Shown: positions 1-9,283 of the stretch, in pieces
Layout: every line of letters begins with the position of its first letter
Numbering within the stretch: the first letter of the stretch is position 1
Assembly (NCBI RefSeq): GCF_006711645.1
Contig: NZ_CP041247.1
Coordinates: forward strand, 4,092,001 to 4,156,000
Direction: 5' to 3'
DNA length: 64,000 bases
From: Klebsiella electrica
GTDB taxonomy: Bacteria; Pseudomonadota; Gammaproteobacteria; Enterobacterales; Enterobacteriaceae
The notes under the pieces: generated by a model
Databases searched by the model: none
The model's input: only the letters and a program-made list of their open reading frames with translations
What the model was told of the DNA's origin: nothing
Made by a program: the position numbers and the translations under genes

Positions 1-882
1 TCCAATGCAGGTAAAGCGCGCCCCAAGCTGGCCGATAGCCACGTCAAGCGCGCCGCGGTTAAGCTCCGGCACGGTAAAACACAGTTCGTAGTCTTCACCG
101 CCAGAGAGCGCCCAGCGCAGCGCCTGCTCCCTCTCTGCATGGCGCAGCAGCGCATCGGATAACGGCATTGCGTCAAGGTCGATCCGCGCGCCGCAGCCAC
201 TGGCCTTCAGAATGTGCCCCAGATCGGAGATCAGACCGTCGGACAGATCGATAGCCGAGCTGGCCAGATCGCGTAGCGCCTGCCCTTGCAGCACGCGCGG
301 CATCGGGCGCAGATGGCGCGCCAGCAGGTAGTCGGCGTCAGCGGCTGACTCCACCACCAGACGGTCCTGCAAAATAGCCAACCCTGCGGCGCTGTCGCCG
401 GGGGTGCCGGTGACATATACCCAGTCGCCGGGTTTCGCCCCGGAACGCTTCAGCGCGCGCCCCGGCGGGACAAAACCGTGAATACCCAGGGTCATCGACA
501 GCGGACCGCGAGTAGTATCACCGCCGATCAGCTGCATATCGTAATAGTTGAGCTGCATGAACAGGCTGTCGCTGAACGATTCCAGCCAGGCTTCATCCGC
601 TGCCGGCAGCGTTAACGCCAGCGTTAACCACGCCGGTTCAGCGCCCATCGCCGCGAGATCGCTCAAATTGACCGCCAGCGCCTTGTAAGCGAGATCGGCA
701 GGATCGATATCAGGTAAAAAATGGTTGCCCGCCACCAGGGTGTCGGTGCTGATTGCCAGCGTTTTTTTCTCGGGAATGTTCAGGAGAGCGCAGTCATCGC
801 CGATGCCGGTTTCCACATCGAGACGCCTGCTTTTTACGCGATCAAAATAACGGGCAATCAGGGAAAATTCGCCGCATGCCAT
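1..882 (-). CDS. thiL: Thiamine-monophosphate kinase ThiL (C-terminus cut by window edge)
   Basis: ThiL phosphorylates thiamine monophosphate to the cofactor thiamine diphosphate, using ATP, in the cytoplasm. The first 294 codons are present and open to the window edge; the family is about 325 residues, so roughly 30 residues are missing. The start ATG at 882 gives an N-terminus beginning [13 protein letters not shown], as in E. coli ThiL, and the Mg-ATP-binding region with the acidic GDD motif follows. It lies 76 bp downstream of nusB on the same strand, the usual nusB-thiL arrangement, and is probably cotranscribed with it. Confidence 0.95.
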   Translation of the reverse strand, partial: MACGEFSLIARYFDRVKSRRLDVETGIGDDCALLNIPEKKTLAISTDTLVAGNHFLPDIDPADLAYKALAVNLSDLAAMGAEPAWLTLALTLPAADEAWLESFSDSLFMQLNYYDMQLIGGDTTRGPLSMTLGIHGFVPPGRALKRSGAKPGDWVYVTGTPGDSAAGLAILQDRLVVESAADADYLLARHLRPMPRVLQGQALRDLASSAIDLSDGLISDLGHILKASGCGARIDLDAMPLSDALLRHAEREQALRWALSGGEDYELCFTVPELNRGALDVAIGQLGARFTCIG

Positions 883-958
883 ACGTTATGCCTCAGCAAA
901 AGAAAAGAATAAGGCCGGACCTTGCGTGGATGACATCCCGCGAGACCCGGCCTGGAGT

Positions 959-1378
959 TTACTTTTTGTTGGGACGAATTGCCGGGGCTGCTTTGTCCAG
1001 CACGCCGTTAACAAACTTGTGGCTATCTTCGGCGCCGAAGGTTTTCGCCAGTTCGATAGCTTCGTTAATCGCAACTTTGTACGGCACATCGTCACGTTTA
1101 GACAACTCGAACAGGGCGATACGCAGTACCGCTTTCTCTACCTGACCCAGCTCTTCAAGCAGTCGGGACAGGTACGGCTTCATCAGGCCGTCGAGGTATG
1201 CGCTGTTAGTCGCCACTCCGGACAGCAGTTCGCGGAAATACAGAACGTCAACATCTTTGACATCCTGCTCCGCCAGGAACTGGTATTCAACATCAGCGAT
1301 GTCGTTCTGGGACAACTGCCAGGAGTAAAGCGCCTGGACAGCACACTCACGGGCGCGGCGACGAGCAGCAGGTTTCAC
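959..1378 (-). CDS. nusB: Transcription antitermination factor NusB
   Basis: NusB binds the boxA element of rRNA leader transcripts together with S10 (NusE) and helps assemble the antitermination complex on RNA polymerase. The 139-residue length and near-identity to the E. coli protein along the whole chain, including the arginine-rich N-terminus ([12 protein letters not shown]), make this a firm call. It sits 22 bp downstream of ribH and upstream of thiL, all on the minus strand, as in the conserved ribD-ribH-nusB-thiL block. Confidence 0.97.
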   Translation of the reverse strand: MKPAARRRARECAVQALYSWQLSQNDIADVEYQFLAEQDVKDVDVLYFRELLSGVATNSAYLDGLMKPYLSRLLEELGQVEKAVLRIALFELSKRDDVPYKVAINEAIELAKTFGAEDSHKFVNGVLDKAAPAIRPNKK

Positions 1379-1400
1379 GGAATTCCCCTTACAAAAAAAT

Positions 1401-1871
1401 TCAGGCCTTGATGGCTTTCAATACGTTAATCATTTCCAGCGCGGTCAGCGCAGCTTCTGCGCCTTTGTTACCGGCTTTGGTACCAGCGCGTTCGATGGCT
1501 TGTTCAATGCTTTCTGTCGTCAGAACACCAAAGGCTACCGGGATTTCGCTGTCCTGCGCGACATGTGCGAGGCCATTGCTTGCTCCGCCAGCCACATATT
1601 CAAAGTGCGCGGTACCCCCACGAATCACCGTACCCAGAGCAATCACCGCGTCATATTTACCGGTTTTAGCCAGCACGCCAGCCGCCAGCGGCAGCTCATA
1701 CGCGCCTGGAACCCAAACAACGGTAATATTTTCATCTTTTACCTGACCGATGCGCTTGAGAGCGTCAATAGCGCCTTCCAGCAGGCTGTCATTGATAAAG
1801 TTGTTGAAACGCGCAATGGTGATGGCGACGCGAGCGTCCGGGGTAGCAACGTTAGCTTCAATAATGTTCAT
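1401..1871 (-). CDS. ribH: 6,7-dimethyl-8-ribityllumazine synthase
   Basis: This enzyme condenses 5-amino-6-ribitylaminouracil with dihydroxybutanone phosphate, the penultimate step of riboflavin synthesis; enteric homologues form 60-subunit capsids. At 156 residues it is full length. The substrate-binding segments typical of the family are visible: ARFN near residue 20, the VPGAYELP segment, and [14 protein letters not shown] near residue 85. It is called ribE in some E. coli annotations. It lies between ribD and nusB; the gap to ribD is widened to about 210 bp by a palindromic repeat. Confidence 0.96.
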   Translation of the reverse strand: MNIIEANVATPDARVAITIARFNNFINDSLLEGAIDALKRIGQVKDENITVVWVPGAYELPLAAGVLAKTGKYDAVIALGTVIRGGTAHFEYVAGGASNGLAHVAQDSEIPVAFGVLTTESIEQAIERAGTKAGNKGAEAALTALEMINVLKAIKA

Positions 1872-1929
1872 ACTCTTCCTTCGGGTTCATATAGCCCCGC
1901 AAGGGGGGCGGATTCTATCATAATAATTT

Positions 1930-2045
1930 ATACACTTCATCCTTCAAACTGCCTGCGCGTTGGCAGCGCCTGTCGACCCCGGTCGCTTACCACCGTAAGC
2001 AAGCAGGATTCTCCGGTTGGCCGCCTCGACGCATCCTGAATGAAT
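1930..2045. repeat. Enterobacterial palindromic repeat, copy 1 (between ribD and ribH)
   Basis: This intergenic stretch has ends that are imperfect inverted copies of each other: CTTCATCCTTCAAACTGCC at the left and GCATCCTGAATG at the right. At its centre is a small hairpin, GCTTAC (1985-1990) paired with GTAAGC (1995-2000). A second copy with matching ends, in the opposite orientation, lies upstream of acpH (13868-14010). From memory it resembles the palindromic repeats described in Yersinia and related enterics; that family assignment is an inference. Confidence 0.6.
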
Positions 2046-2083
2046 GCGTGTAGCGATGCTGCCTTCCCTGTCGGTCAGGGAGA

Positions 2084-3187
2084 TTATGCGCCGACTAAAT
2101 GCAGGCAAAGATCGGGACCTGTCTGGCGTATCTCGTTGAATTTGAAATGGGGGACATCGGCCAGTTTCTCAAGCCCCGGTAGCACGCATAGCCCGCGCGC
2201 GTCGCTGCCTAACAGTTTAGGCGCAATATAGACGATAAGCTCGTCCACCAGCCCGGCCTGCAACAGCGCGCCGGCGAGCGTCGGGCCCGCTTCTACCCAA
2301 ATGCTGTTAATCTGCTGTTTGCCAAGCTGCATCATCAGCAACACCAGATCGAGATGGCCGTTGTGTTCCGGCACCATCAGCGTTCGCACGCTTTCCGGCC
2401 AGTTGCGGTCATCGGCCCGGGTGCGAGCGAACAGCGTCTCTCCGGGCTGCTGCACGATGCGGTGCTCAGGGGTAACGCGATTATGGCTATCGACAACAAT
2501 ACGCAGCGGCTGGCGCAGGTTTTCCTGCGGGTAGCGGGCGCGAATATCGGCACCGAGCTCTTCCCAGCGTACGGTTAATGCCGGATCGTCTGCCAGCACA
2601 GTCGCGCTGCTGGTCAGGATCGCATGGCTTTGCGCCCGCAGGCGCTGCACGTCGCGTCGCGCCTGCGGCGAGGTGATCCACTGGCTTTCTCCGCTGGCCA
2701 TCGCGGTGCGACCGTCCAGTGAAGCGCCCATTTTTAGCTGTACGTAGGGGAAACCGGTGCGCATCCGCTTGAGGAAACCTTTGTTCAGCGCTTCGGCTTC
2801 GCCGATCATCAGGCCATGGCTGACGTCAATACCGGCCTGCTGCAGGCGATACAGGCCGCGCCCCGCCACCTGCGGGTTGGGGTCCTGCATAGCGGCCACG
2901 ACGCGGGTCACGCCCGCGGCAATCAGCGCGTCGCAGCACGGCGGCGTGCGGCCATGATGACTACAGGGCTCCAGGGTCACATAGGCGGTGGCGCCCCGGG
3001 CTTTTTCGCCGGCCATACGCAGCGCATGCACTTCCGCATGCGGCTCGCCGGCGCGATAGTGAAAACCTTCGCCGACGATCTCAGCGTCCTTGACGATCAC
3101 ACAGCCGACATTCGGATTGGGATGGGTGGTGAAGCGCCCGCGCTGCGCCAGCTTAAGCGCTCGCGCCATGTACATTTCGTCATGCAT
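2084..3187 (-). CDS. ribD: Bifunctional riboflavin deaminase/reductase RibD
   Basis: RibD carries two successive early riboflavin steps: deamination of the pyrimidine by a cytidine-deaminase-like N-terminal domain (residues about 1-145) and side-chain reduction by a C-terminal NADPH domain. The zinc motifs HAEVHAL and PCSHHGRTPPCC are intact in the first domain. The length of 367 residues equals that of E. coli RibD. It starts only 3 bp after nrdR ends, so the two are very likely cotranscribed. Confidence 0.97.
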   Translation of the reverse strand: MHDEMYMARALKLAQRGRFTTHPNPNVGCVIVKDAEIVGEGFHYRAGEPHAEVHALRMAGEKARGATAYVTLEPCSHHGRTPPCCDALIAAGVTRVVAAMQDPNPQVAGRGLYRLQQAGIDVSHGLMIGEAEALNKGFLKRMRTGFPYVQLKMGASLDGRTAMASGESQWITSPQARRDVQRLRAQSHAILTSSATVLADDPALTVRWEELGADIRARYPQENLRQPLRIVVDSHNRVTPEHRIVQQPGETLFARTRADDRNWPESVRTLMVPEHNGHLDLVLLMMQLGKQQINSIWVEAGPTLAGALLQAGLVDELIVYIAPKLLGSDARGLCVLPGLEKLADVPHFKFNEIRQTGPDLCLHLVGA

Positions 3188-3190
3188 GGC

Positions 3191-3676
<486 letters not shown>

Positions 3677-3783
3677 TTACCGCGAAGTGCCGCGACAACA
3701 AAGAAAGAGCTTTTGAGACAAAGGATCTATGGCTCGTGGACGGAGACGATCTACCATGAAATATCCCCCTGAAAACGGAATCC

Positions 3784-4332
3784 ATGACCATGACAAGACG
3801 TTATTTGAAGCTGGCGATGCTGAGCACGCTGTTTACCCTCAGCGCCTGCGCACAGCAAAGTGAAGTCCGTCAGATGCATGAAAGCGTGAGCACATTGAGC
3901 AAAGAGATGACTCAGCTTAATCAGCAGACGGTGAAAATCACCCAGCAAAACGCACTGAATGCGAAATCGAGCAGCGGCGTTTATCTTTTGCCCGGCGCCA
4001 GGACCCCGGCGCGCCTCGAAAGCCAGATAGGCACACTGCGTATGTCGCTGCGTGATATCGCCGCCGACGCCGACGGTACCCGCCTGACGCTGCGTATTCA
4101 GGGGGAATCAAACGACCCGCTACCGGCGTTCAGCGCCACCGTCGCCTGGGGGCAACTCACCGGCACCACGCAGAATTACCGGGAGGTTAACGTGCGCGAT
4201 CGGCTGATTAGCGCCCCTGCCAGCATCCTGGCGCCGAGCGACGTCGATATTCCGCTCCGCCTGAACGGCGTCACGCCTCAGCAGCTTGGCTTCCTGCGTA
4301 TTCACGATATCCAGCCCGCAAGCGCACAATAA
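3784..4332 (+). CDS. yajI: Lipoprotein YajI (DUF3251)
   Basis: This is a probable outer-membrane lipoprotein of unknown function, conserved next to nrdR and tsx in enterics. A short signal peptide ends in the lipobox LSAC, with Cys at about residue 22. A polar, coiled-coil-like stretch follows (repeated TLSKEMTQLNQQTVKITQQN), then a small beta-rich domain. ATGs at 3784 and 3790 are both possible; the first has a weak GGA upstream. Resemblance to E. coli YajI runs along the whole chain. Confidence 0.88.
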   Translation: MTMTRRYLKLAMLSTLFTLSACAQQSEVRQMHESVSTLSKEMTQLNQQTVKITQQNALNAKSSSGVYLLPGARTPARLESQIGTLRMSLRDIAADADGTRLTLRIQGESNDPLPAFSATVAWGQLTGTTQNYREVNVRDRLISAPASILAPSDVDIPLRLNGVTPQQLGFLRIHDIQPASAQ

Positions 4333-4341
4333 TCGCCTTCG

Positions 4342-4362
4342 CCGGGTGTCGCCGATACCCGG
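4342..4362. repeat. REP-like hairpin after yajI
   Basis: CCGGGT (4342-4347) pairs with ACCCGG (4357-4362), giving a GC-rich stem like a single REP unit just beyond the yajI stop. There is no T-run, so it is more likely an mRNA 3'-end stabiliser or REP than an intrinsic terminator. Confidence 0.4.
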
Positions 4363-4465
4363 ATTCGACCGCCCCAAAATCCATTTACAGTTTTTCCAAA
4401 CAGTTCAGTAAAAATTGACCGTCTGGATCAATTTCAGTGGCATTCTGCCAGGAAATGCATAGAAT

Positions 4466-4540
4466 CGTGAACGCAATCGATTACGTATGTTTACGTTATG
4501 TGAAACAACACGTATTTTTGTGAGCAATGATTTCTATAAT
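4466..4540 (+). promoter_or_regulatory. tsx promoter with two CRP-like sites
   Basis: A perfect -10 hexamer TATAAT lies at 4535-4540, placing +1 near 4547. A CRP-like half-site TGTGA at 4499-4503 with ACGTA at 4510-4514 is centred about 40 bp upstream. A second, CGTGA-N6-TCGAT (4466-4481), is centred about 74 bp upstream. This matches the known architecture of the E. coli tsx P2 promoter, where CRP and CytR act together. The sites are degenerate and were read by eye. Confidence 0.6.
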
Positions 4541-4627
4541 AGACCCCCACAGAGATACGAAATATTTAGAAACGCTTCGGCAGCGTTCTTCACGCCTTTT
4601 GGCTTAATTCAAAACAGTGGCATCCTT

Positions 4628-5512
4628 ATGAAAAAAACATTACTGGCAGCAGGCGCCGTACTGGCGCTGTCCACATCGTTCACTGCTGGCGCGGCAGAAA
4701 ACGACAAACCGCAGTATCTGTCCGATTGGTGGCACCAGAGTGTGAACGTGGTGGGTAGCTACCACACCCGTTTTGGACCGCAAATTCGTAACGATACCTA
4801 TCTGGAATACGAAGCGTTTGCCAAAAAAGACTGGTTTGATTTCTACGGTTACATGGATGCGCCGGTATTCTTCGGCGGTAACAGCACGGCCAAAGGTATC
4901 TGGAACCACGGTTCCCCACTGTTTATGGAAATTGAGCCGCGTTTCTCTATCGACAAGCTGACCAATACCGATCTCAGCTTCGGCCCGTTCAAAGAGTGGT
5001 ATTTCGCCAACAACTATATCTACGACATGGGCCGCAACGCGTCCGGTCGTCAGAGCACCTGGTATATGGGTCTCGGTACCGATATCGATACCGGTCTGCC
5101 GATGAGCCTGTCTCTGAACGTCTATGCGAAATATCAGTGGCAGAACTACGGCGCATCCAACGAAAACGAATGGGATGGCTACCGTTTCAAAGTGAAATAC
5201 TTTGTCCCGCTGACCGACCTGTGGGGCGGTTCGCTGAGCTATATCGGCTTCACCAACTTTGACTGGGGTTCCGATCTGGGCAATGACAACTTCTATGACT
5301 TGAACGGCAAGCACGCGCGCACCGGCAACTCCATCGCCTCCAGCCATATCCTGGCGCTGAACTACGCGCACTGGCACTACTCGATCGTCGCTCGTTACTT
5401 CCATAACGGCGGCCAGTGGGCCGATGATGCGAAGCTGAACTTCGGCGATGGCGATTTCAACGTTCGCTCTACCGGCTGGGGTGGTTACTTCGTGGTGGGT
5501 TACAACTTCTAA
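4628..5512 (+). CDS. tsx: Nucleoside-specific outer-membrane channel Tsx
   Basis: Tsx is a 12-stranded outer-membrane channel for nucleosides and deoxynucleosides, and a receptor for phages and colicin K in E. coli. The start at 4628 gives [15 protein letters not shown], a typical signal peptide cleaved near AGA-AEN. The total of 294 residues equals the E. coli protein. The barrel is rich in alternating aromatic residues and ends in Phe (VGYNF), the outer-membrane sorting signal. The reading frame is open further upstream, but only this start gives a signal peptide. Confidence 0.96.
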   Translation: MKKTLLAAGAVLALSTSFTAGAAENDKPQYLSDWWHQSVNVVGSYHTRFGPQIRNDTYLEYEAFAKKDWFDFYGYMDAPVFFGGNSTAKGIWNHGSPLFMEIEPRFSIDKLTNTDLSFGPFKEWYFANNYIYDMGRNASGRQSTWYMGLGTDIDTGLPMSLSLNVYAKYQWQNYGASNENEWDGYRFKVKYFVPLTDLWGGSLSYIGFTNFDWGSDLGNDNFYDLNGKHARTGNSIASSHILALNYAHWHYSIVARYFHNGGQWADDAKLNFGDGDFNVRSTGWGGYFVVGYNF

Positions 5513-5524
5513 TCCTGCCTGATG

Positions 5525-5548
5525 ATCCCCGGCCTCGGCGCCGGGGAT
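5525..5548. terminator. Hairpin between convergent tsx and WYL regulator
   Basis: ATCCCCGGC (5525-5533) pairs with GCCGGGGAT (5540-5548) 12 bp after the tsx stop, forming a strong 9-bp stem. The T-run is poor, so termination is plausible but not certain. It separates tsx from the oppositely oriented regulator gene. Confidence 0.5.
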
Positions 5549-5563
5549 ATCGATTGGCCCGCC

Positions 5564-6259
5564 TTATGGCTCACGCTCTTCACACCTCACCTTACGCAGA
5601 AAATCGCTCAATGACCGGTCGGCCCGCTCGCTGAAAAGGCGCCCGGTGGCAGCCACGTCCAGGCAGCGATCGAGACGAAAGCAGCGATAATCGTCGCGGA
5701 GCTCGCACCAGCTCACCAGCAGCCAGCGCTCCCCCCAGAAAAAGAGCCCCAGCGGCAGCACTTCGCGCTGCGACACCTTTCCCGCTTCATCGCGGTAATG
5801 CAGCGCCAGCACCCGCTGGCCGGAAACCGCCCGATGCACCAGATCAAACTGCGCTTTGCTGTACCCCTGGGCGCCAAAATCCGGCGCAAACAGCCGCGAT
5901 TGCTCGGCCTTACGCCGACTCTCTTCAGGTAAAATCGCGAGCACCTTTTCCCGAGCCGACTCCAGTGACTGGGACAGAGATTCGCCTCCCCAGGTTTGCA
6001 GTAGCCGAATGGCGGCCACCAGCGCTTCCGACTCCTCGGTCGTCAGCATCAGAGGCGGTAAACTGTAGCCTGCCAGCAGGCGATATCCGCTTCCGGCCTC
6101 GCCCTCCACCGGCACGCCGGAGAGCGACAGGTCGCGGATATCCCGGTAGATAGTGCGCTCCGATACGCCGAGCCGCTCCGCCAGCAGCCCGGCGGTGGTT
6201 AACCTTCTCCCCCGCAGGATCTGCACGATTTGAAAAAGGCGGTCGGCGCGTCGGCTCAT
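5564..6259 (-). CDS. YafY-type transcriptional regulator (HTH + WYL domain)
   Basis: The first 60 residues form an HTH_11 helix-turn-helix (RLFQIVQILRGRRLTTAGLL, then SERTIYRDIRDLS). A middle linker and a WYL-type ligand-binding domain follow from about residue 130 (LALHYRDEAGKVSQREVLPLGL, WLLVSWCELRDDYRCFRLDR). Proteins of this kind are usually ligand-responsive repressors of a neighbouring gene. It lies 47 bp downstream of a glyoxalase-fold gene on the same strand, so the two probably form an operon. A perfect palindrome upstream of that gene (6732-6755) is a candidate operator. Confidence 0.85.
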   Translation of the reverse strand: MSRRADRLFQIVQILRGRRLTTAGLLAERLGVSERTIYRDIRDLSLSGVPVEGEAGSGYRLLAGYSLPPLMLTTEESEALVAAIRLLQTWGGESLSQSLESAREKVLAILPEESRRKAEQSRLFAPDFGAQGYSKAQFDLVHRAVSGQRVLALHYRDEAGKVSQREVLPLGLFFWGERWLLVSWCELRDDYRCFRLDRCLDVAATGRLFSERADRSLSDFLRKVRCEEREP

Positions 6260-6306
6260 TTTTAACTTATCTCATGGTTTAAGCCTGCCCACTGGCGTCA
6301 AGAGCG

Positions 6307-6684
6307 TTAGTGAGACAGGTGTTTAGGTTGATGCAAGCCAATCCGGTTCCCTTCGCTATCCATAAACAGCGCGATGGTGCCAATATCGTCCGCCAGTTCA
6401 AGCGGGCCAAAGACGCAGCTCCCGCCAGCGGAATTCACGCGGTCGAGCGTGGCGGCCAGATTGTCAGTATGCAGATAGATAATACATCCCTGATCGGCAG
6501 GTTTAACCCCGTCAAACTTTGCCAGCGCGCCGCCGGGTGCCGGGTCCTGATACGGGAAAACGGCCATTTCAGCGCAATCCATATTTTCCCGACGCAGGGT
6601 CACCTGCAGCACCGGCTCGTAAAACGCCACGGCGCGATCCATATCGGCGACCGGAATTTCAAACCAGTTAATTACGTTGCTCAT
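6307..6684 (-). CDS. VOC (glyoxalase/bleomycin-resistance fold) family protein
   Basis: This is a 125-residue protein with the two beta-alpha-beta-beta-beta modules of the vicinal-oxygen-chelate superfamily: INWFEIPVADMDRAVAFYEPVL at the start and GCIIYLHTDNLAATLDRV in the second half, ending IALFMDSEGNRIGLH. The reaction cannot be told from sequence. The start at 6684 has an AGGAGA ribosome site 5 bases upstream; an upstream extension in frame lacks one. It precedes the WYL regulator, probably in one transcript, which suggests the regulator controls it. Confidence 0.85.
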   Translation of the reverse strand: MSNVINWFEIPVADMDRAVAFYEPVLQVTLRRENMDCAEMAVFPYQDPAPGGALAKFDGVKPADQGCIIYLHTDNLAATLDRVNSAGGSCVFGPLELADDIGTIALFMDSEGNRIGLHQPKHLSH

Positions 6685-6731
6685 ACATTCTCCTGTCCAT
6701 TGTTTGGGTTCAGGAGGAGTGTATGGCAGGG

Positions 6732-6755
6732 CTACTGACAGCGTACTGTCAGTAG
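6732..6755. promoter_or_regulatory. 24-bp perfect palindrome, candidate operator of the VOC/WYL operon
   Basis: CTACTGACAG (6732-6741) and CTGTCAGTAG (6746-6755) are exact inverted copies separated by CGTA. The palindrome lies about 48 bp upstream of the VOC start codon, where a promoter would be. Its size and position suit a dimeric repressor, most simply the WYL regulator encoded downstream. The DNA symmetry is seen; the partner is inferred. Confidence 0.6.
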
Positions 6756-6795
6756 GGATCGGCATCCCTGCGGCCACACCGTTTGCCGCTGGCGA

Positions 6796-8187
6796 TTAAC
6801 CCGCCGTGCAAACCAGAGCCCGCTGCTTATCAAGCAGCCAGGGGCGGAGATAGCCGACGGTGTTCGACAACGGCAGCACCTCCTCCGGTAGCGCAATCCC
6901 CAGTCGTTCCCGGATATAGCGATGTCGGGTGACGATACGCTGCCAGAGCTCCGGATACGCCTGCGCCAGCTCGTGGCGCAGAGACTCGTCCGCCAGCGCC
7001 ACGGTGTCTTCAATGCTGACACCGGCGTAACCCGCTCGCGAAGGAATAATGTCGATTTGCAGGATCATCCCGCTTCGCAAACAGGCGTCGGCGTTCGGCC
7101 CGATCGGCGAACAGAGCCACTCTTCATCAGCCACCAGATGCCCTGGATTAAGATGCCAATGATACTCCGCCTTCGGCAGAACCCGCTCGATCAGGGCGTA
7201 CATCTCGCCACCGGGCATACCGATACGCAGATGCTCCAGCCAGCTGACCACCGCCCGGAAATAGGGTTTCGCCACCACATCAAGGTAGTCCGCCACCTCC
7301 GGCGCCAGCTCCGTCTCATCGCTGACCACGTAGGCGGCCCGACTGCTTAAGCCGCCTTTAAACCCAGTGGTGAGCGAAAATTTATCGCCGCGACGGATAA
7401 CCTTATCGTCAGGATAGAGACGGGCATCGGCGAAGCGATCGCCGGTGGCGGCAATCATCACCACGCTGTTGGGCTGGCCATCTGCCGCCAGCAGCGCGCC
7501 GATCTGTTTTTCCGTTTTTCCCGGCTCGATGGCATTCAACGCCGTGAGGATCGCCGTCGACGCCAGGTTGGCGCCATATTCATAGTGGGCCAGCTCATTG
7601 GCAGAATTGACCGTTCTCACTCCGCCATCCGGAGCGATAAATAATGCCGTGGCATTGAGCACCACCGCCTGCTGTCCGGCGGCCTGGCGAATCGCGTCCA
7701 CGATAAAAGCGGGCAGATCGAACATCTGTGAACGGTCGTCAGCGCTGCCGGTAAACAGCTTCCAGCCCACCAGGCCCAGACTTTTCCCGCGGCTGATACC
7801 GGCATCCTGCAGCAGCTGCGGCAGACTTTTTTCATTGCTCATCGGCTGATTCGGCAACGAGAACCACGGCGCATGGATCGCCCGGTTTTCCAGGCGAGCA
7901 AAGGCCGCCAGCTTGAGATTTTCATTGCCCAGCACCAGCACCGCCTCCCCTTCGCGATGCAATACCAGCAAGGCTTCTTCAAACCGCGGGATAAAGCCGG
8001 TGAGATATTCGAAGTTTCCGCCGTGCTCTTTATCGGCATACACGATCAGCGTGTCGTAGCCATGCTGGCGCATTTGCGCAAGCACCCTGGCTTTACGCTG
8101 GCGTAGCGTTTCATCACTGAGCGTAGCGGAAGGCACATCGTGCCAGACGGTCGGTTGGGCGACGGCAGAAAGGACTATGGCGGCCAT
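6796..8187 (-). CDS. M24-family (Xaa-Pro peptidase-like) protein, metal site degenerate
   Basis: This two-domain protein has an N-terminal creatinase/prolidase-like domain (residues about 25-170) and a C-terminal pita-bread domain. Recognisable C-terminal landmarks are NSANELAHYEYGANLAS, the histidine segment HLNPGHLV, and GVSIEDTVAL near the end. In active M24 metallopeptidases two Asp lie in segments like LIDIGA and SDITR. Here the equivalent region reads KFSLTTGFKGGLSSRAAYVVSD, with neither Asp in place, and the usual IEPG Glu is replaced in LQIDIIP. It may therefore not be a metal peptidase. The start at 8187 has GGAGAT upstream; a start 18 bases earlier has none. It sits where E. coli has yajD. 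Confidence 0.8.
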   Translation of the reverse strand: MAAIVLSAVAQPTVWHDVPSATLSDETLRQRKARVLAQMRQHGYDTLIVYADKEHGGNFEYLTGFIPRFEEALLVLHREGEAVLVLGNENLKLAAFARLENRAIHAPWFSLPNQPMSNEKSLPQLLQDAGISRGKSLGLVGWKLFTGSADDRSQMFDLPAFIVDAIRQAAGQQAVVLNATALFIAPDGGVRTVNSANELAHYEYGANLASTAILTALNAIEPGKTEKQIGALLAADGQPNSVVMIAATGDRFADARLYPDDKVIRRGDKFSLTTGFKGGLSSRAAYVVSDETELAPEVADYLDVVAKPYFRAVVSWLEHLRIGMPGGEMYALIERVLPKAEYHWHLNPGHLVADEEWLCSPIGPNADACLRSGMILQIDIIPSRAGYAGVSIEDTVALADESLRHELAQAYPELWQRIVTRHRYIRERLGIALPEEVLPLSNTVGYLRPWLLDKQRALVCTAG

Positions 8188-8249
8188 GGGGGATCTCCAT
8201 CTCATTAAGCGCTAAGAGTGGAGAGTAGCGAAATTTGGCCGGGCTGTAA

Positions 8250-8279
8250 TAAAAAAATCCCGGCCTTGCGACCGGGATT
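8250..8279 (-). terminator. Intrinsic terminator after secF
   Basis: On the minus strand AATCCCGG (from 8279 down) pairs with CCGGGATT (down to 8256), with a short loop, followed by a run of T (8257-8250). It lies just downstream of the secF stop and probably ends the queA-tgt-yajC-secDF transcript. Confidence 0.8.
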
Positions 8280-8301
8280 GCGTTATCAGAACGGGACTGC
8301 C

Positions 8302-9273
8302 TTACGGCAGAATGGACGGCTGATCCGCCCCTTCTTTTTCTACTTTCTGCTGCAGCATATGCTCACGCTTCATGCCCAGCTTCAGCGCCAGTGCGGACGC
8401 AACGTAGATAGACGAGGCCGTACCGATAGAGACACCGATCAGCATGGTCAGCGAGAAGCCTTCCAGAACCGGGCCACCAAAGAGATACAGCATCAGGATC
8501 ACCACCAACGTGGTTCCGGAGGTGATCAAGGTACGATGCAGCGTCTGGGTCAACGACACGTTGAAGATCTCATACGGCGTACCGCGGCGGATCTTACGGA
8601 AGTTTTCACGGATACGGTCAGATACCACGATGCTGTCGTTCAGCGAGTAGCCGATAACCGACATCAGCGAAGCGACGATGGTCAGGTCAATCTCGATATG
8701 GAACAGCGAGAGGATGCCCATCGTAATGACCACGTCGTGCGCCAGCGCGATAACCACCCCGGCGGCAAGACGCCACTCGAAACGGAAACCAACGTACACC
8801 AGGATACAGATTAACGCCGCCAGCAGCGCCAGCGCGCCGCTTTGTGCCAGGTCAGCCCCGACGCTCGGCCCCACGAACTCGATACGCTTAACCGTCGCGT
8901 CCTGGCTGGTCGATGCGTTAATCACGCTAACGACCTTGCTGCCCAACTCCTGACTGACGTTGACATCATGCACCGGTGGCATACGCACCATGATGTCGCG
9001 GCTGCTGCCGAAGTTCTGCACCTGCGGCTCTTCAAAGCCCGCCTTCTGCAGCGCCTGACGCATCTGGTCCAGTTCGGCCGGTTTTTCGAGGGTGATTTCA
9101 ATCACCGTACCGCCGGTGAAATCCAGACCCCAGTTAAATCCGCGCACGCCCATCACGACAATGGCGGCAATCAGCAGAAAACCTGAAATGCCGAAAGCCC
9201 AGTAGTCCCAGCGCATAAAGTCATAGACTTTACGGCCGTGGTTCAATTGTTCAACAGTATATTCCTGTGCCAC
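8302..9273 (-). CDS. secF: Protein translocase subunit SecF
   Basis: SecF is an inner-membrane partner of SecD that uses the proton gradient to complete export through SecYEG. The 323 residues contain six expected membrane segments, the first near residue 25 ([19 protein letters not shown]), then a periplasmic domain and five clustered segments. The conserved GLDFTGGT motif follows the first segment. It lies 10 bp after secD in the same operon. Confidence 0.97.
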   Translation of the reverse strand: MAQEYTVEQLNHGRKVYDFMRWDYWAFGISGFLLIAAIVVMGVRGFNWGLDFTGGTVIEITLEKPAELDQMRQALQKAGFEEPQVQNFGSSRDIMVRMPPVHDVNVSQELGSKVVSVINASTSQDATVKRIEFVGPSVGADLAQSGALALLAALICILVYVGFRFEWRLAAGVVIALAHDVVITMGILSLFHIEIDLTIVASLMSVIGYSLNDSIVVSDRIRENFRKIRRGTPYEIFNVSLTQTLHRTLITSGTTLVVILMLYLFGGPVLEGFSLTMLIGVSIGTASSIYVASALALKLGMKREHMLQQKVEKEGADQPSILP

Positions 9274-9283
9274 AACGCACTCC

